NCBI GenBank assembly: GCA_000507305.1
Contig: DF239530.1
Coordinates: forward strand, 62,001-126,000
DNA length: 64,000 nucleotides
Reading direction: 5' to 3'
Origin: Breviolum minutum Mf 1.05b.01
Taxonomy: Eukaryota > Sar > Dinophyceae > Suessiales > Symbiodiniaceae
Part shown: one piece after another, positions 22,301 through 33,139 of the stretch
Layout: the number at the start of each line of letters is the position of its first letter
How positions within the stretch are numbered: the stretch's first letter is position 1
Made by a program: the position numbers and the translations under genes
The notes under the pieces: generated by a model
Seen by the model: only the letters and a program-made list of their open reading frames with translations
The model's database searches: none
Told to the model about the DNA's origin: nothing

Positions 22301-25300
22301 AAGGGGTCTGTATGGTTGTTTCCCCACCCCTTAAAAACCTATAAGCCGTCGGCTCCCATGCTCAGGGTGGCACTCTTGCTGGTCTTCCTGGAATGCTTGG
22401 GGCAGTCCTGGATGGTGGAGAACCCGGGAAGCTCATGCATTTTGCTTCATCCATGGCTCCGGTGGGCAATCAAGACCATTAAAGAATTTGGTGGTCATGT
22501 CACTAAACAAATCAAATAATCAAAATTGTTTTGGGTGCTTTTCCCTAAATTCAATATCCTACCCAAAAATAGTTGGACATTAAAAATCAACAGGTAGATA
22601 GAACATTTGGGGAACGTTGTTTTGGTATGTTTTGGTATTTTTTGTTGGGTTTGATTACGGCCATTCAAGGTATACCAAGTGAGATTTTGGATGCGGAACT
22701 ACTTGTCACCATCAATGAAGCCTACCATGGTGATCACAAACCAGAACATTCTAGGATGTCTAGATGAAGGACCAGTTCCCCAACGTTTGAAGAAAAGGGC
22801 AAAGCCTACTACAAAGAGGTACCGGGACAGTCATGGCAAACTCCGGTATGCTGGCACATCCTCTTTGAAGAGGTCCCAGATTCCTAGAATGGCTTGAGGT
22901 AAAGATGTTCCCTTTGTTTGGGGTGATTTACTTTCACAAAAGTAAAGAGGAAAGGATGACCCAACATAGAATTAAAATGCATGAGCTAAGGATCTATCCG
23001 GCCAAATTTGCTTCAAAATTGGTGAAGTTGATCCCCAAGATGAAGAGATCCCCACCGAAGATCCATGTGGAGGTTACTCAGAAAAGAACCATTAGTCAAC
23101 ATACAACTAATTGTTGTTTTCATGTGTGTTTGCTTTGTGCCCATCACAACCTAGGGCCATCCCAACTCCTACTTTGTCCAAGGTGGACAAGGTGACCCCA
23201 CTTGCAGAGCTCTTTGCAGCTGCACCTGCTGGTGATTGCCCGGAAGCGGCGTTGGGTGATACATTGAATTATTTGAAAAGGTCTCAGTATTTGGCATTGC
23301 CGTTTGAATGGGGCCAAATGATGTAAGCTGAATTAAGGTCTAAGGTCAAGGGGGGGCCCCACAATCATTTTTGGGGAACACAATCAACTAAATAAATAAA
23401 GATTGACAGCCCCAAATCGTGATTCACAAAAAAACATCGAAAAAACACGGTTTTGAAACGGCGTAATTACCCGCCCAAAAAGCGTAATTACCCGCCCAAA
23501 AAGCGTAAAAAAAATGAGCCTTTTTCTTCATGTTTGGGTACAACCTGAAGATACTGTGCTGGGGCCCCTAAAGACCGAAGCCGTACAAAATGTAGCTGTT
23601 GCACATCAACTGTTGCAATCTCAACAGTCTGAACCCGTTTGAAAAAAAACTTTCTTGGCATAGTGCGTCCACCATTAGAAACTTGTTCTGATAAAGTTTA
23701 CTCTCAAGATTTCAACTTTAGACATTGCAACCCTTATTCAACTCAGGGCTTTCAGGTTCAAGAACAGAGAGGGGTTGAAGATGGCAAACCGTCTTCGAAG
23801 TGCGGTCTGGTCTTCTGAAACATTACGCCAGGGTATGATGGAGGTTTCTAAACAACCCGATGGACTTTTGGTGAAAGATGAGGATGAAGATGAAGATCTA
23901 GCTTTAGAATACCAAGTGCCTTGTTTAAAGAATATATAGTTTTTCAAAGTTGGGGGATGACGGGCATGAAGGCTTTCTAAAAGTTCCAACCTTTTTCAAG
24001 AGTTGGCCTATAGACCAGTCTCACTTGCCCTTTTCCCACTAACGTGTTCGCTGAGGCCCTTGCAAAGGAGAACGAACACTTGGATACCATGTTGGCTGAT
24101 CCCGTTGGAAATGGGGGTTTGGACGTGGGCTTGGGCTTGGAGAACGGAGATAGTTCTGAAGAAAACCAGGTACCTAAACAAAAGAATGGTTAGATTCGAT
24201 TGATTTTGAAATACAGCTTCCAAAACCCATTAAGTGTTCAGGGAAAGCCGCTTTAAAACCCATTGAAAATCCCAAACTTAGGTTTTGCTACATTTTACCC
24301 CTAAGTTTTTTTGTGGCAAGTAGACCTACGCCAAGGTATGTACTCAAGATGTCTACCTGCAAATGATGGCAGAAGATGAAATGGTCGAACGTGAGGATGA
24401 AAATCCTGAAGGTGATGCAGGTGTCCCAGTCCCAACTTTGCCACCAAAGACCACAAGTTCACCGTCCGATCAAGTCCATGTTGAACCTGAAGGTACAAAA
24501 GATCCTTGTTACTATTGTTATTTCTGGATTGGTTTATACACCCAAAAACTAAAATGGAAACCAAAGATTGTTTGCAACCCCACCATTCCACAGCTTTGTT
24601 GCTTCCGTTGCCGCCTCTTGAGGAAGTCATGCAGCCGAAGGTTCCTGTGGCCACGCCGTGCCGCAGATTGGCACCGGGGTCTGGGGAACTGACACATGAT
24701 ACAGAAGTCCCTGATATCAATGAAATGATACTCATGAAAAGCCTACGGCTGGAAAGTTGAGGATTTCAAAAGAAGCAGTGAATGCACGATTGCGACGGGT
24801 CTTCGCGCCAAATGTAAGTGGTCAATATAAGCTATCAACAGAAATAGTCCAACAATGGAAGAGTAAGAAGGGCCGCACAGGCCTTGAGAAACTATTTCAA
24901 TCAGTTGGATACAGTGCTGACACTTGGATTGGAACAATAATGTTTCATTTTTTGCGATGAGGCTATTCCCCTAAGGTGGTTTTTTAGTAGATCGATCATT
25001 ATCTCCCAAAAATGGTTTTAAATTTTAAGATCAAAGAAGTTCTGAAAAATATCCATCCACTATGTACTTTGAACTGTACAACTTGTAGAGAATTAAGATC
25101 TAAGGGACATTGGCTCGGGGCCCTTGTTTGCACACTCTCCCAGGATGCTTTCGTTGAGGAGTGCAAGTTGATCCGCAGTGACTCACTGGCACAGGAGCTT
25201 GACGTCCAAGGCGAGTTCATGACGGAAACCCAAATGAGGGATGAGCTTAAGTGGACGGAGTTACTTGATTTAAACTTTATACTTGAATTAGAGTGTTGAT

Positions 25301-27533
25301 TACATTCGTGTTGCTATAGTTCAGTTGTGAATAAGTTGTGGACCTCTAAAATTCTAGTGGAATTCCCAAGGATTCGCATTGATGCGGTCAAAGCTGAAGC
25401 ACGCCGGAATCCCAAGACTCTTATGAGGACAGGGTGGAATTGATTCACAAATTTCAGTGGCCTATGTAAATTTCAGGGCAACATAAATATCCATAGAGCT
25501 GGGTTTCCATTCAACTTGGCAAATTGAAAGGACCGGTACGAAAAGACAACATTGTACTGGGCTGAAACCGCCATAAAGACTGCACATAAGCCCTCCAGCT
25601 GCAACTGGATGTCTTGATGTTTGCTTGAAGTTGACCTGGCTTATCTTCATTGAAATTTAGGATACGTAAATACTTGCAAGTGAACAGCTTGATGGTCCTT
25701 TGTCCTACTAAGACTTGGTTGAAAACAACTTGTTTTATTGGATATTGTCCAAAGTCTCAAAGAAGCAAGTGTGATAAAATGCAACAAGTTTTTCTTCTCC
25801 TTCCAATGTTTGAGTCAGTTCTACAACCCTTAATTCGGTCTTTCCTTTTCCCTATATAATTTCCTTTTTTGGGGGGCTAAGGAAGAAGACTGAGATTGAC
25901 ATGACACGATCTTTGCACTGGACCCAAACCCCTGCGAACCTTGATGACTATAGTGCTGATTGTATCCAACCAAAAGGCATGGCACCGTTCCAGCTAGCGC
26001 CTTCTGTGGGTGATCAGGGCAAGACTGTGGAGGGAGATGTGAAAAAACGTGGTGGGGGTGTGCAGTCGGGGTCCGTGCCCAAAGTTCCTAAGACGCAGCA
26101 TTCACCTGTCCACCATCCACCTACTTCCGCAGGCCTGTTAGTTTTAGGGGGTCAAATTGTTGAAATGTTCTTACCCCAAAATGTTTTTACTAGTACAGCA
26201 CACCAATAACAAGTGGGTTTGATTTCCATTTTTATTGGAGGTACTGATGATTGTGCTGAGTCTGACTCAGAGGAGATTGATCCTGATCAAGACAAAGCGC
26301 AGGATGAAGCTGCTAAACAAAGGAAGAGGACAGGCCTACCAGAACTTACAGTTGACACACTTCCAAGCAGCATAGCCACGAAGATGATGAACCTCGACTC
26401 ATACCATCCTATTACCATCCTAGCTATCCCCAAATCCCAAAGCTACCACCTTTAGAAATATATGGGGTCGACAAAGCATTGTTAAGGAATGATGGTTGTA
26501 ATTCATTCTGTCAAATTATGCCAGGATAGCTTTGGAGAGGAAAACTAGGATACTAACGAAGTAGCACTACACAATCCTATAATGGCAAACTTTGAATAGA
26601 AGTTTGATATGCATTTGATCCTGTGAACCCTTTTCCCTTTTTATCCTTATCTCCATCTCACCTTTTCCATCGTCGAATCCAAGGCAGTGCTTGACGAAGC
26701 GAATGGCCAAGCTCCAAGTAGGCCTGGAACGCTTCAAGGCGGCAGCATCGTTGTCTGCATTGCAGACCCAGAACTTAGTCCCAACTGGTAACCTTTTGCA
26801 TCCCAAGAGTTATCAACTAGGGGTTTAACTGCTTAAAGGCTTCCAACTGTAGATTTTTTTATGTATGTGCACTCTTAGGATGGTGGCAAAAATCGAGTCG
26901 ACGATTGATGATCTCAATGGGTGCTATGGTGATATCGAGATCAAGTTCAATTCTGGGGTGATTGAGGGCTTTGATCAAACGTCCTCTCCTTATACCTGTG
27001 AAAGGACAACCGCATGCTTTATGGTTCTTGAAATCCTATCCTTACCACCGAAAGTATTCCCCATAGATTTTCTAAATCCCAAGGTGCGAAGACCAACTCG
27101 ATAAGTTATACGAGACGGCCATGTCAAAGTGAAGACCTCAACTTGACTGCTATGCTACCAAAGAAACATGTTGTTAACAAACTTCATTTTCTTCCCTATG
27201 CCGAGGGCTATTGGTGCAATGAACCTGGAGAACCGCATGAGGCCTCAAATGTTTTTTTTGAGCATGCTTAGTGATACCCATTTCCTTTTTGGGGAGTATA
27301 TCCTTTCCAAGGAAAGCTGAATTACTGGGGTGTAAGTTGTTGAATCTCAACACACCAACGCATACCTCTGCCTTGACACCAGGCCAATCTTTCCAAAGGC
27401 GGCTCCTGAAAAGGAAACGAAAGAAAGGCGTCAAAGTGCGCGTGCGAAAGCAGCAGCCGCAAAAGCAGCTGCAAAAGCAGCTGCAAAAGCAGCTGCCACG
27501 GATTCCAAAGCCAAGGGTAAAAAGGCCAAGTGA
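16350..27533 (+). CDS. Large dinoflagellate-type protein with a C5-methyltransferase-like region (about 29 exons)
   Basis: Exons by phase continuity: 16350-16379 and 16421-16446 (MEETLFERHQRWQGLCLD), 16561-16918, 16978-17155, 17326-18175, about 18876-18956, 19114-19327, 19498-20235, 21096-21163, 21355-21396, 21622-21831, 22073-22246, 22366-22500, 22680-22878, 22991-23072, 23183-23322, 23747-23915, 24014-24169, 24336-24492, 24594-24706, 24742-24918, 25144-25253, 25371-25427, 25661-25679, 25886-26132, 26241-26400, 26684-26787, 26880-26985 and 27399-27533 (TGA 27531). Parts may be missing at 20.2-21.1, 22.5-22.68 and 25.68-25.88 kb. Order: an N-terminal WWVEK...WESKTKLFSTK and WDIFDFAWGNP region, an acidic repeat, a basic RG/Lys region, FAG...CSSWS...ENPGSS...RFWMRNY...LKRSQIYP, an ISKEAVNARLRRVF segment, and a Lys/Ala tail. 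Roughly 1,700 residues. From memory this order recurs in many dinoflagellate proteins of unknown function. Activity is unproven. Confidence 0.75.
16561..17155 (+). other. N-terminal region of the large gene (exons 3-4)
   Basis: Exon 3 encodes MPPKMRPSIPNELADRFESD, then a GWWVEKADMPSS and IHPLRAEVWESKTKLFST stretch. Exon 4 encodes LSWKFLKGYSDPSIAFPEIS and RWRTCMHLAEDP. The Trp-rich pattern (GWWVEK, VWESK, SWK, SRW) continues into VWDIFDFAWGNP of exon 5. I recall the same order of Trp motifs at the N-terminus of related dinoflagellate proteins. The junction between the exons is uncertain: a GAAGTT donor and TTTAAG acceptor fit the frame. Confidence 0.7.
17500..18060 (+). repeat. Acidic coding repeat ELPMDSQPD
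   Basis: Exon 5 of the large gene carries more than a dozen copies of a 9-11 residue unit, (E/D)LPMDSQPD and variants, plus two copies of LEGYEIPASQLDEIPMDSQP. At the DNA level the unit is about 30 bp (CTTCCTATGGATTCCCAACC). The segment is acidic and proline-rich, so a disordered linker is likely. Some unit boundaries are identical at the nucleotide level, which suggests recent slippage or unequal exchange. Confidence 0.9.
18447..18562. repeat. PAL-9 palindromic element inside an intron
   Basis: GTTGATGGACAAAATCCTGC at the left is mirrored by GCAGGATTTGTTTCACCAAC at the right, with GGGGGTGCCCGAAG...CTTTATTTTCGGGCACCC in the stem. It lies in the long intron between exons 5 and 6 of the large gene. 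Confidence 0.85.
19498..20235 (+). other. RG-rich and Lys-rich basic region of the large gene
   Basis: The exon opens after TTTGCAG. It carries a run of alternating Arg and Gly (GRAGRGRGRGRGRGGKSG), then GEEHQGEELQG, then a long Lys/Glu/Ala stretch with KRPAAKPKAKAAKPP and KKKKDTEKNKGKDGKG, then a folded-looking end with SWASRWIPTEDGLPLRKMTA and KLCSQAFRAQGIDHEGISVE. The RG and Lys runs are typical of nucleic-acid-binding or nuclear tails. This is inferred from composition only. Confidence 0.75.
21622..23072 (+). other. Region resembling cytosine-C5 methyltransferase motifs I, IV and VI
   Basis: DLDVVEMFAGVARITRLAAW (FAG codons at 21674-21682) resembles motif I, the SAM-binding FxGxGG strand, but with FAGVAR. 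VVCSSWSAVNTATSKRD (22137-22151 for CSSWS) resembles motif IV, PCQxFS, without its proline. MVENPGSS (22418-22435) resembles motif VI, ENV. RFWMRNYLSPSMKPTMVITN, KRYRDSHGKLRYAGTSSLKR and SQIYPAKFASKL follow. The pieces read on in frame only if three introns are removed, including one GC-AG (22247-22365) and one GA-AG (22879-22990). Catalysis is not shown: the expected Pro and Gln next to the cysteine are absent. Confidence 0.6.
24742..25427 (+). other. Conserved C-terminal segment of the large gene
   Basis: PTAGKLRISKEAVNARLRRV is followed by QYKLSTEIVQQWKSKKGRTG and LEKLFQSVGYSA, then DAFVEECKLIRSDSLAQELD, TETQMRDELKW and IRIDAVKAEARRNPKTLMR. I recall the ISxxAxxxRLRR...VSxxVxxQW...LFxxxGY order from other dinoflagellate proteins. 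Introns of the GA-AG class at 24919-25143 and 25254-25370 are needed to keep the frame. Confidence 0.6.
27399..27533 (+). other. Last exon: Lys/Ala tail and stop
   Basis: After a TTTCCAAAG acceptor the frame reads AAPEKETKERRQSARAKAAA, then repeated KAAA and DSKAKGKKAK before TGA at 27531-27533. The repeat is GCAAAAGCAGCT at the DNA level. The tail resembles the Lys/Ala-rich tails of histone H1-like proteins, which by itself implies only a basic nuclear tail. Confidence 0.75.
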
Positions 27534-28531
27534 GCCCCATCCTCTTAGTTTATTTCGGGCATGGATGTGAAGAAAAACCATGATGAAATTCCTCAGATAT
27601 CTTTTTGTTTTGATACGGTTGATGGAAAAAACCTACATCAAGATCTTTTCGAGCACCCCAAGTTGTGCAGGATTTTTTCCACTAACAGTATCAAAGGAGA
27701 TAGGAAAAGCTTTAAGTTGTAACCTCGATAAGGATTCTCCTAATTTACACACCGTAAGTATGTTGTTTTTTGTGTAAGGGGGCCACATCCAAACTCGATT
27801 TATGGATCTTGCTGTGGGCAGGGCCTGGGAACAATATTATTTTAGATCCAAAAAGGACGTATCAGATACATTATTTTAGATGATATCTGTTATAAGACTT
27901 TTACTTGTAGTAGAGGTTTGCTTTATAAAACGATCGCCCTACGCCCTTGCCAGTCCCGTTTTCTTAAAAGCGGCTGTTCGGGCAACGTTGCCTCTATCCT
28001 TCACTTTATGTGTGAGGGCCCGGCTTCAAGGGGTAAGATGAAGCCCATCAAAGGAAGCGAGTGACCCAAATGCCACAAAAAAAATCAAAAAGATCCGAGC
28101 ATACCAAGATGCTTGCGTATGCTCAACCATGTTTAACTTCGAGATTCCCAAAATGAGAAAGTATACATGTATACATGTGAAGGTACCCCAGGTATATTAT
28201 ACATCCTTTTTGTTCTCTGAATTTCTGCCTCTTGATCAACTAAATGAACCCAAAATGCAATAGGGGCCGACTTCTCATCCCCAGCAAAAACAAGGGATCC
28301 TCAAAGTACTCTACCAACAACGGGCCAGAAGTAGGACTGACTAGTTTCCTAGATGCATCGAATTGAATTTGCCAGGGCATCGTCAACCAGAGGATGCTAC
28401 TGATTTGACTTCTTTTGCAGAAGCCGTTGCGGATGGAGCCGCATACTTACATTATTTGATCAAAATAATATGGAATGCAAAATGATCAGAGTTTATTGTT
28501 TTCAAGTTTTTCAATTTCCCAATTTCTCTAG
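27534..28531. other. Spacer between the two main genes
   Basis: It holds one PAL-9 copy and otherwise weak frames. A candidate small exon follows TTTTGCAG at 28421 (frame EAVADGAAYLHY or KPLRMEPHTY), which could be an upstream exon of the next gene. The true start of that gene is not found. Confidence 0.35.
27617..27700. repeat. PAL-9 palindromic element
   Basis: GGTTGATGGAAAAAACCTAC at the left and GTGCAGGATTTTTTCCACTAACAGT at the right. The left copy is mutated where the 3.7 kb copy has AATCCTGC. Confidence 0.75.
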
Positions 28532-30342
28532 CACCCCGGCCTGAGGTGCCAATTGTCCAAGCTCAAAGTGTTCGCCTTGGCGGTGAGTGCACAACAAAGT
28601 CTGCAGACAATCTCAGCTCTGGCAAGAGCTGGCAAAAGAACTGCTCACGGCAAGCTTGGCAAGTTTTCAAGCGCAAAGGTCTTGGGTGGGATGTCAAATT
28701 GAGTACTTTTGACTTCCAAACCGAATCTGGTGACATCATTCCAATTGTATACATCTCACCCTGTGACCTGATACCGTACTTGATGCATCATCACCCAGGT
28801 GTACTTGTTGGAGGATTGCAAACGGCACAAGAAAGGGCAGTTCATCTGAAAACCTTTTGGGAGGCCTATCGATTGGGAAACAAGGATGACATGATCTTCG
28901 AAGAACACAACAACAATTTAGAACGCGTTCTCCCGTTGTTTTGGCACGGCGACGAGGGGCGTGGTAAACGCCGTGGCAACACGGTAGTGGTATCATGTGA
29001 GACAGCCATTGGTACGAATACTGTTTTGAATTCACGAAAGAGGAAAATGGAAACTTGTGATTGCAATCCTGCACTTGACATGAAACAAAGGTTTCGCAAT
29101 TTGCAACGCGATCTTTCCCCAGAACAGTTGAAGGTCTTGGAGCTACAGACTACGACAATGAAAGGGCATAGCATGTTACATCATTGGCCACTGTTCATCA
29201 TACCTTCTTCGGTCCACCATGCACACCCCAAAGCCCTGATCAAGCTTTTGGAAATCTTAGCAGCTGACTTCAAACAGCTCTTCTTTGATGGGTTTACGCT
29301 TGGAGGAAAAACATTCAATGCGGCGGTTATTGGAGCCAAGGGCGACCTTAAGTGGTTTGGCAAGATTGCATTACAACGTTCTTGGGAAAACCAAGGTCGG
29401 ATTCGCGATGTTGCATGTTGCCACATGTGCTTAGGGGGTCAGCCGGGGATAAAATGGGAAGACGTGACTTCAGATCCTCCTCCATGGAAAGCTACAATCT
29501 ATGCCCAGCGACCCTGGCACTTGGCTCCTGCCATGTTACATGTTCCAATCAATCGATTTACCCCAGAAAAGCAGTACCGTTTGGATGTATTTCACTTGAC
29601 AAAAGTCGGCATTTACAGGGACGTATGTGGGTCGATCATTTGCTACTTAGCTATGAAAGGCTATTTTGGTCAGCAAGGTACTTTTGAATCGAAATTGGTT
29701 ACTGCACATATGGGGTTCATCCTGTACTGCAGGACAGTTGGCCGCAGCCCGGCACTTCGCACCTTTAGTAGAAGGTTGTTCATGTATGATCGTTTTGATC
29801 AATACCCCTGGTCCAACACAAAAGGATCAGACACTATGCTTATTCTTCGATGGCTACAAGTACAACTGGTTGGATTCGAAAATACACTACTTGATCAATC
29901 CCATTTGCAAAATCTACGGGTGATGAGGGCTGTATGCCAAGCAGCTCGAAAGGTTTTTGGGCACTTGAACAACCATGGGCTTTGGGTAAAGCGAGACTGC
30001 TCTATGTGTTTTTATAGAGAACTCCAAGGCTTCATCAGGGGCTATTCTGCTTTGGCTGCTGCACTTTTAAACGACCCGCAGTTCAACGGATTTGCAATGA
30101 AGCCAAAACTTCACTTACTACGACATTGTAGTCTGTATATCTCAGATTGTTTACACGCAGGACATCAAGTCCAATTATCATTGAACTCGACAAATTGCGA
30201 GGCGGATGAAGATTTAATCGGAAGAGTCTGTAGACTCAGCAGAAGACTTGATTCGAGAAAAATTGGAGAACGCGTTTTGGGGTGTTGTCTTCTTAAATCT
30301 TCTATCTTGTACAACCGCTTCAAGAAGCTGCACAAACTCTAA
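28532..30342 (+). CDS. HGDEGRG-family protein of dinoflagellates, transposase-like layout, one long exon
   Basis: The frame is open for about 600 codons from a TCTCTAG acceptor (28529-28531) to TAA at 30340. No ATG start is evident at the 5' end, so an upstream exon is likely. Motifs in order: WQVFKRKGLGWDVKLSTFDF, PLFWHGDEGRGKRRGN, AVIGAKGDLKWFGKIALQRS, CCHMCLGGQPGIKWED, RLDVFHLTKVGIYRDVCGSI, YPWSNTKGSDTMLILRWLQ, MKPKLHLLRHCS and EADEDLIGRVCRLSRRLDS. From memory this order recurs in a very large dinoflagellate family without assigned function. The DxFH and late KPKxHxLxH resemble features of DDE-type (CACTA/Plavaka-like) transposases, an inference only. It has no intron in 1.8 kb, unlike the gene before it. 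Confidence 0.75.
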
Positions 30343-31035
30343 GGGCTGGACTGCCAAAAAGAAAGAGCTTTGGAGCCCATGGGATGTTGCCATGGATGGG
30401 CAAGGAAGTAAGGTAGAAAATGGGTTCATTGGGATGATGTTTTTTTTTAAGTTGTAAGTATAATTGTTTCAAAAGATTCGGGATAGTAACCTGGGATGAT
30501 TTTGTGTAATATATAGATGATGAGTGATGGTTTGTTGGAGCTACTTATGATGAAAGTAAATGCCATGATCAAACCCAACTTAGAAGTTGCTTTCACTTAG
30601 AGACCTTTGTTAATTGTTTGGTGTATTCTTCCCATGTTTGTGAGTATACCTTGAGTTCCATCTGGAGGATGGCGAGGCCGAAGCAATCCTAGACATTGAT
30701 TGGTTCAACCACATCCAAGTTCAACTTTTACAACATGAAAGAACGAAAATTTTGGGAAACGACTTAAATAACATCCAGCAGCGATAATTTCTGCTGTTTC
30801 AACTTCGAGCGATAAAAAGGCATACCCAGAAGATCTAGGTATATATATATATCTCCAAGCATCATCTTTCCAAATGCCATGTCCGAAAAACCCTCTGGCT
30901 TTCAGTAACATACAGTCGCCATGTATTTATTTTCACCATGTTTCCAGTGGAGGTACTTCTTCAAATCAATGGAGTGAAACCTGGTTCCCTTAATAGGTGG
31001 TAATTAGGTGATATATAATCCCCCCAATTGGCAGT
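30343..31035. other. Spacer after the HGDEGRG gene
   Basis: No supported exon. It carries a short ATATAT run at about 30840. Confidence 0.4.
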
Positions 31036-31036
31036 A

Positions 31037-31111
31037 TATACCCTCCCCTGATAAGGCAGATTTGAAGAGGATTTTCCTTTTCTCCAGGTGGGATATGTTA
31101 ATTTCCTGGAG
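31037..31111. repeat. PAL-6 palindromic element
   Basis: TACCCTCCCCTGATAAGGCA at the left and GATATGTTAATTTCCTGGAGGGTA at the right, with the family core TTTTCCTTTTCTCCAGGTGGG. Confidence 0.75.
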
Positions 31112-31259
31112 GGTACCACTTGTATACCACTTATATTCCTTGCCAGTTGGCTTCTTTTAGGCTACCGATCCCACCTATTAAGGGAACCAGGTTTCACTCC
31201 ATTGATCAAATGGTGGATTTCTCAGCCAGCTATCTTAGTTTACCGGAGTGTAACAATTT

Positions 31260-32990
31260 GGAAAACGTTGATGATTGGAAGACCAAAGTTCCCCCCCCGC
31301 AAGAAATCCGATGGTTGATCGCACGGTGACCCGTGACCAGGTTTTTCCGAATCATGGTCAAAGTATGATTCTGGCACAGGTCGGTTGTGAAGCCACGTGC
31401 TGAAAACTTGAAAGGTTGGTTGGATATACACGAAATACTGAATATATACAATATTTTCTTGGTAGTTGCACAAATATTTATATATATATATACACACCAC
31501 CTAGCGAAATATAGTATCTGTGGCGTGTGGGAACTGGCTGGTTTATAACACCATTTGTTGGAGGACTGTTTTCACAGATTTCGTTTGTCTGTGTTGTTTC
31601 ACCCACCTACTTCCACTGTCAAAATAGACGGCACAGACGGGAGATTTGTCAGTTGCTAGACGGTCGATATAAACGGTTTATAATGGAAATCCCTACTATA
31701 AAATGGATGATTTGGGGGCACCGGGTACTACTATTTTCGGAAACATCCACATCATGATATAAAAAGGTGAATAGGAGCCAGGACCACCTGCTGGGAATCT
31801 TCAATGGGCCATGAGAGTCGGGCCATGCCTCATCATGCCGGAATCTTATGCTCAGCGGTGACATAAAACAAAAAGACAACAGATTCGCGATAGGCTCATT
31901 TGAATTTGCATGCAGGATATTACATCCTATCTATCTAATCTATCCAGCTGTATATCCAGCTACCTATCTATCTATCGTTCCCGAAAAAAAACAGCATAAT
32001 CAATCCTGTTTGAGAAAAATAGGGGGACAAGCATGCTCTACTTTATTCCAGTTGGATATAGGTCGGAGAATGTTCTGGTTTGGCCAGATCATCCATGTCA
32101 TATCCTTGTCGATGAGTCGATGACAGCATATGATTATTTAATAAGATGTTTCCAACAAAGCGGCCGCATGAGACATACTATTTGATTGTCCAAGATTGTT
32201 CTTGAATAACCTATAGTTTTAGCCCCAAAGATCGAAAGCAATAAGATGAAGTACGTAAATCAGTACTGTATATGATGATATTCTGCATGGTCCTGCATGG
32301 CATTTGTCTTTTCCTGCTGTGAACATCCACATGCACAGATACACATAACACATATCTTACATAGGTACATAATGATACATGCATAATACATGTATATACA
32401 CCCCCGAAAACTAACAGGACAATGGACAAATCAACCATTTGAAGATATAGTTGCCATAAAAAATGGTGATGTTCCATTTAGCCATGTTGGTTTTCTGGGG
32501 ACTATCCCGTGGCCAGCAGGATTGGGAAGCTATGTGGCCAACAGCTAAGCAAGTGCTGAACAACAAGGGCCATGTGGTTTCCTTGAAATGGATCAAGGCA
32601 CCTATGTGGAGCCAACGTTGAAGGCCAAAGGTCCTTAAGATTTGCAAAATGAGCCACGAAAAAGCAACAAAAACAAAACGCGTATATACTTTCCATTATA
32701 TATACACCCTTGAAAATTAAAATTTTGAACGCCAAAATGGAGGTTTGGAAGATGATTTTCCTTTTCAATCGGGTGATTTTTTGGCTCCAGGATTCTTTTT
32801 TATTGGTTTGTTGTAATTTCCATTTAACTGTGTAGTACAATCCCCTGTATACCCCAACTATGTATCTGGGCAATTATATCGACATCAAGTCAACCCAAAT
32901 GGTAGTTTAGCATCAGGGAATCTTCGGAAAATGCCTTACGATTCAGGTTTAGGGATTATAGTAATTTGCCCAGATGTATACCACCATGTA
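31260..32990. other. AT-rich spacer
   Basis: No supported exon. It holds a PAL-12 half at about 31700-31758 (AAATGGATGATTTGGGGGCA then CTATTTTCGGAAACATCC), a PAL-6 right half at about 31235-31253 and CTAT repeats near 31930-31980. Confidence 0.4.
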
Positions 32991-33130
32991 CCTACAAGGT
33001 GGGCCCCGGATCCAGTTATAACTGGGTTTATAACTCCTATAACTAGGGTTATAAGAACAGTTAGCCATTTATTTAAGGGCATTTATAGGGGTTATAACTC
33101 CATTTATAACTGCTAGGGGCCCACCTTGTA
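32991..33130. repeat. PAL-2 palindromic element
   Basis: CTACAAGGTGGGCCCCGGAT and GGGGCCCACCTTGTA are clean inverted ends, with CCAGTTATAACTGGG and CATTTATAACTG blocks between. As an intron it would run AAG|GTGGGCCCC...CACCTTGTA(G). Confidence 0.92.
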
Positions 33131-33139
33131 CTATATATG

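Noticed and set aside
24818-24825. GTAAGTGG as an intron donor in the ISKEAVNARLRR exon
   Set aside because: The frame continues across it (VFAPNVSGQYKLS) into a conserved-looking segment, so it is exonic.
32990-33130. PAL-2 as a terminator hairpin
   Set aside because: The inverted repeat is strong, but the same sequence occurs at many places unrelated to gene ends, so a mobile or intron-like element is the better reading.
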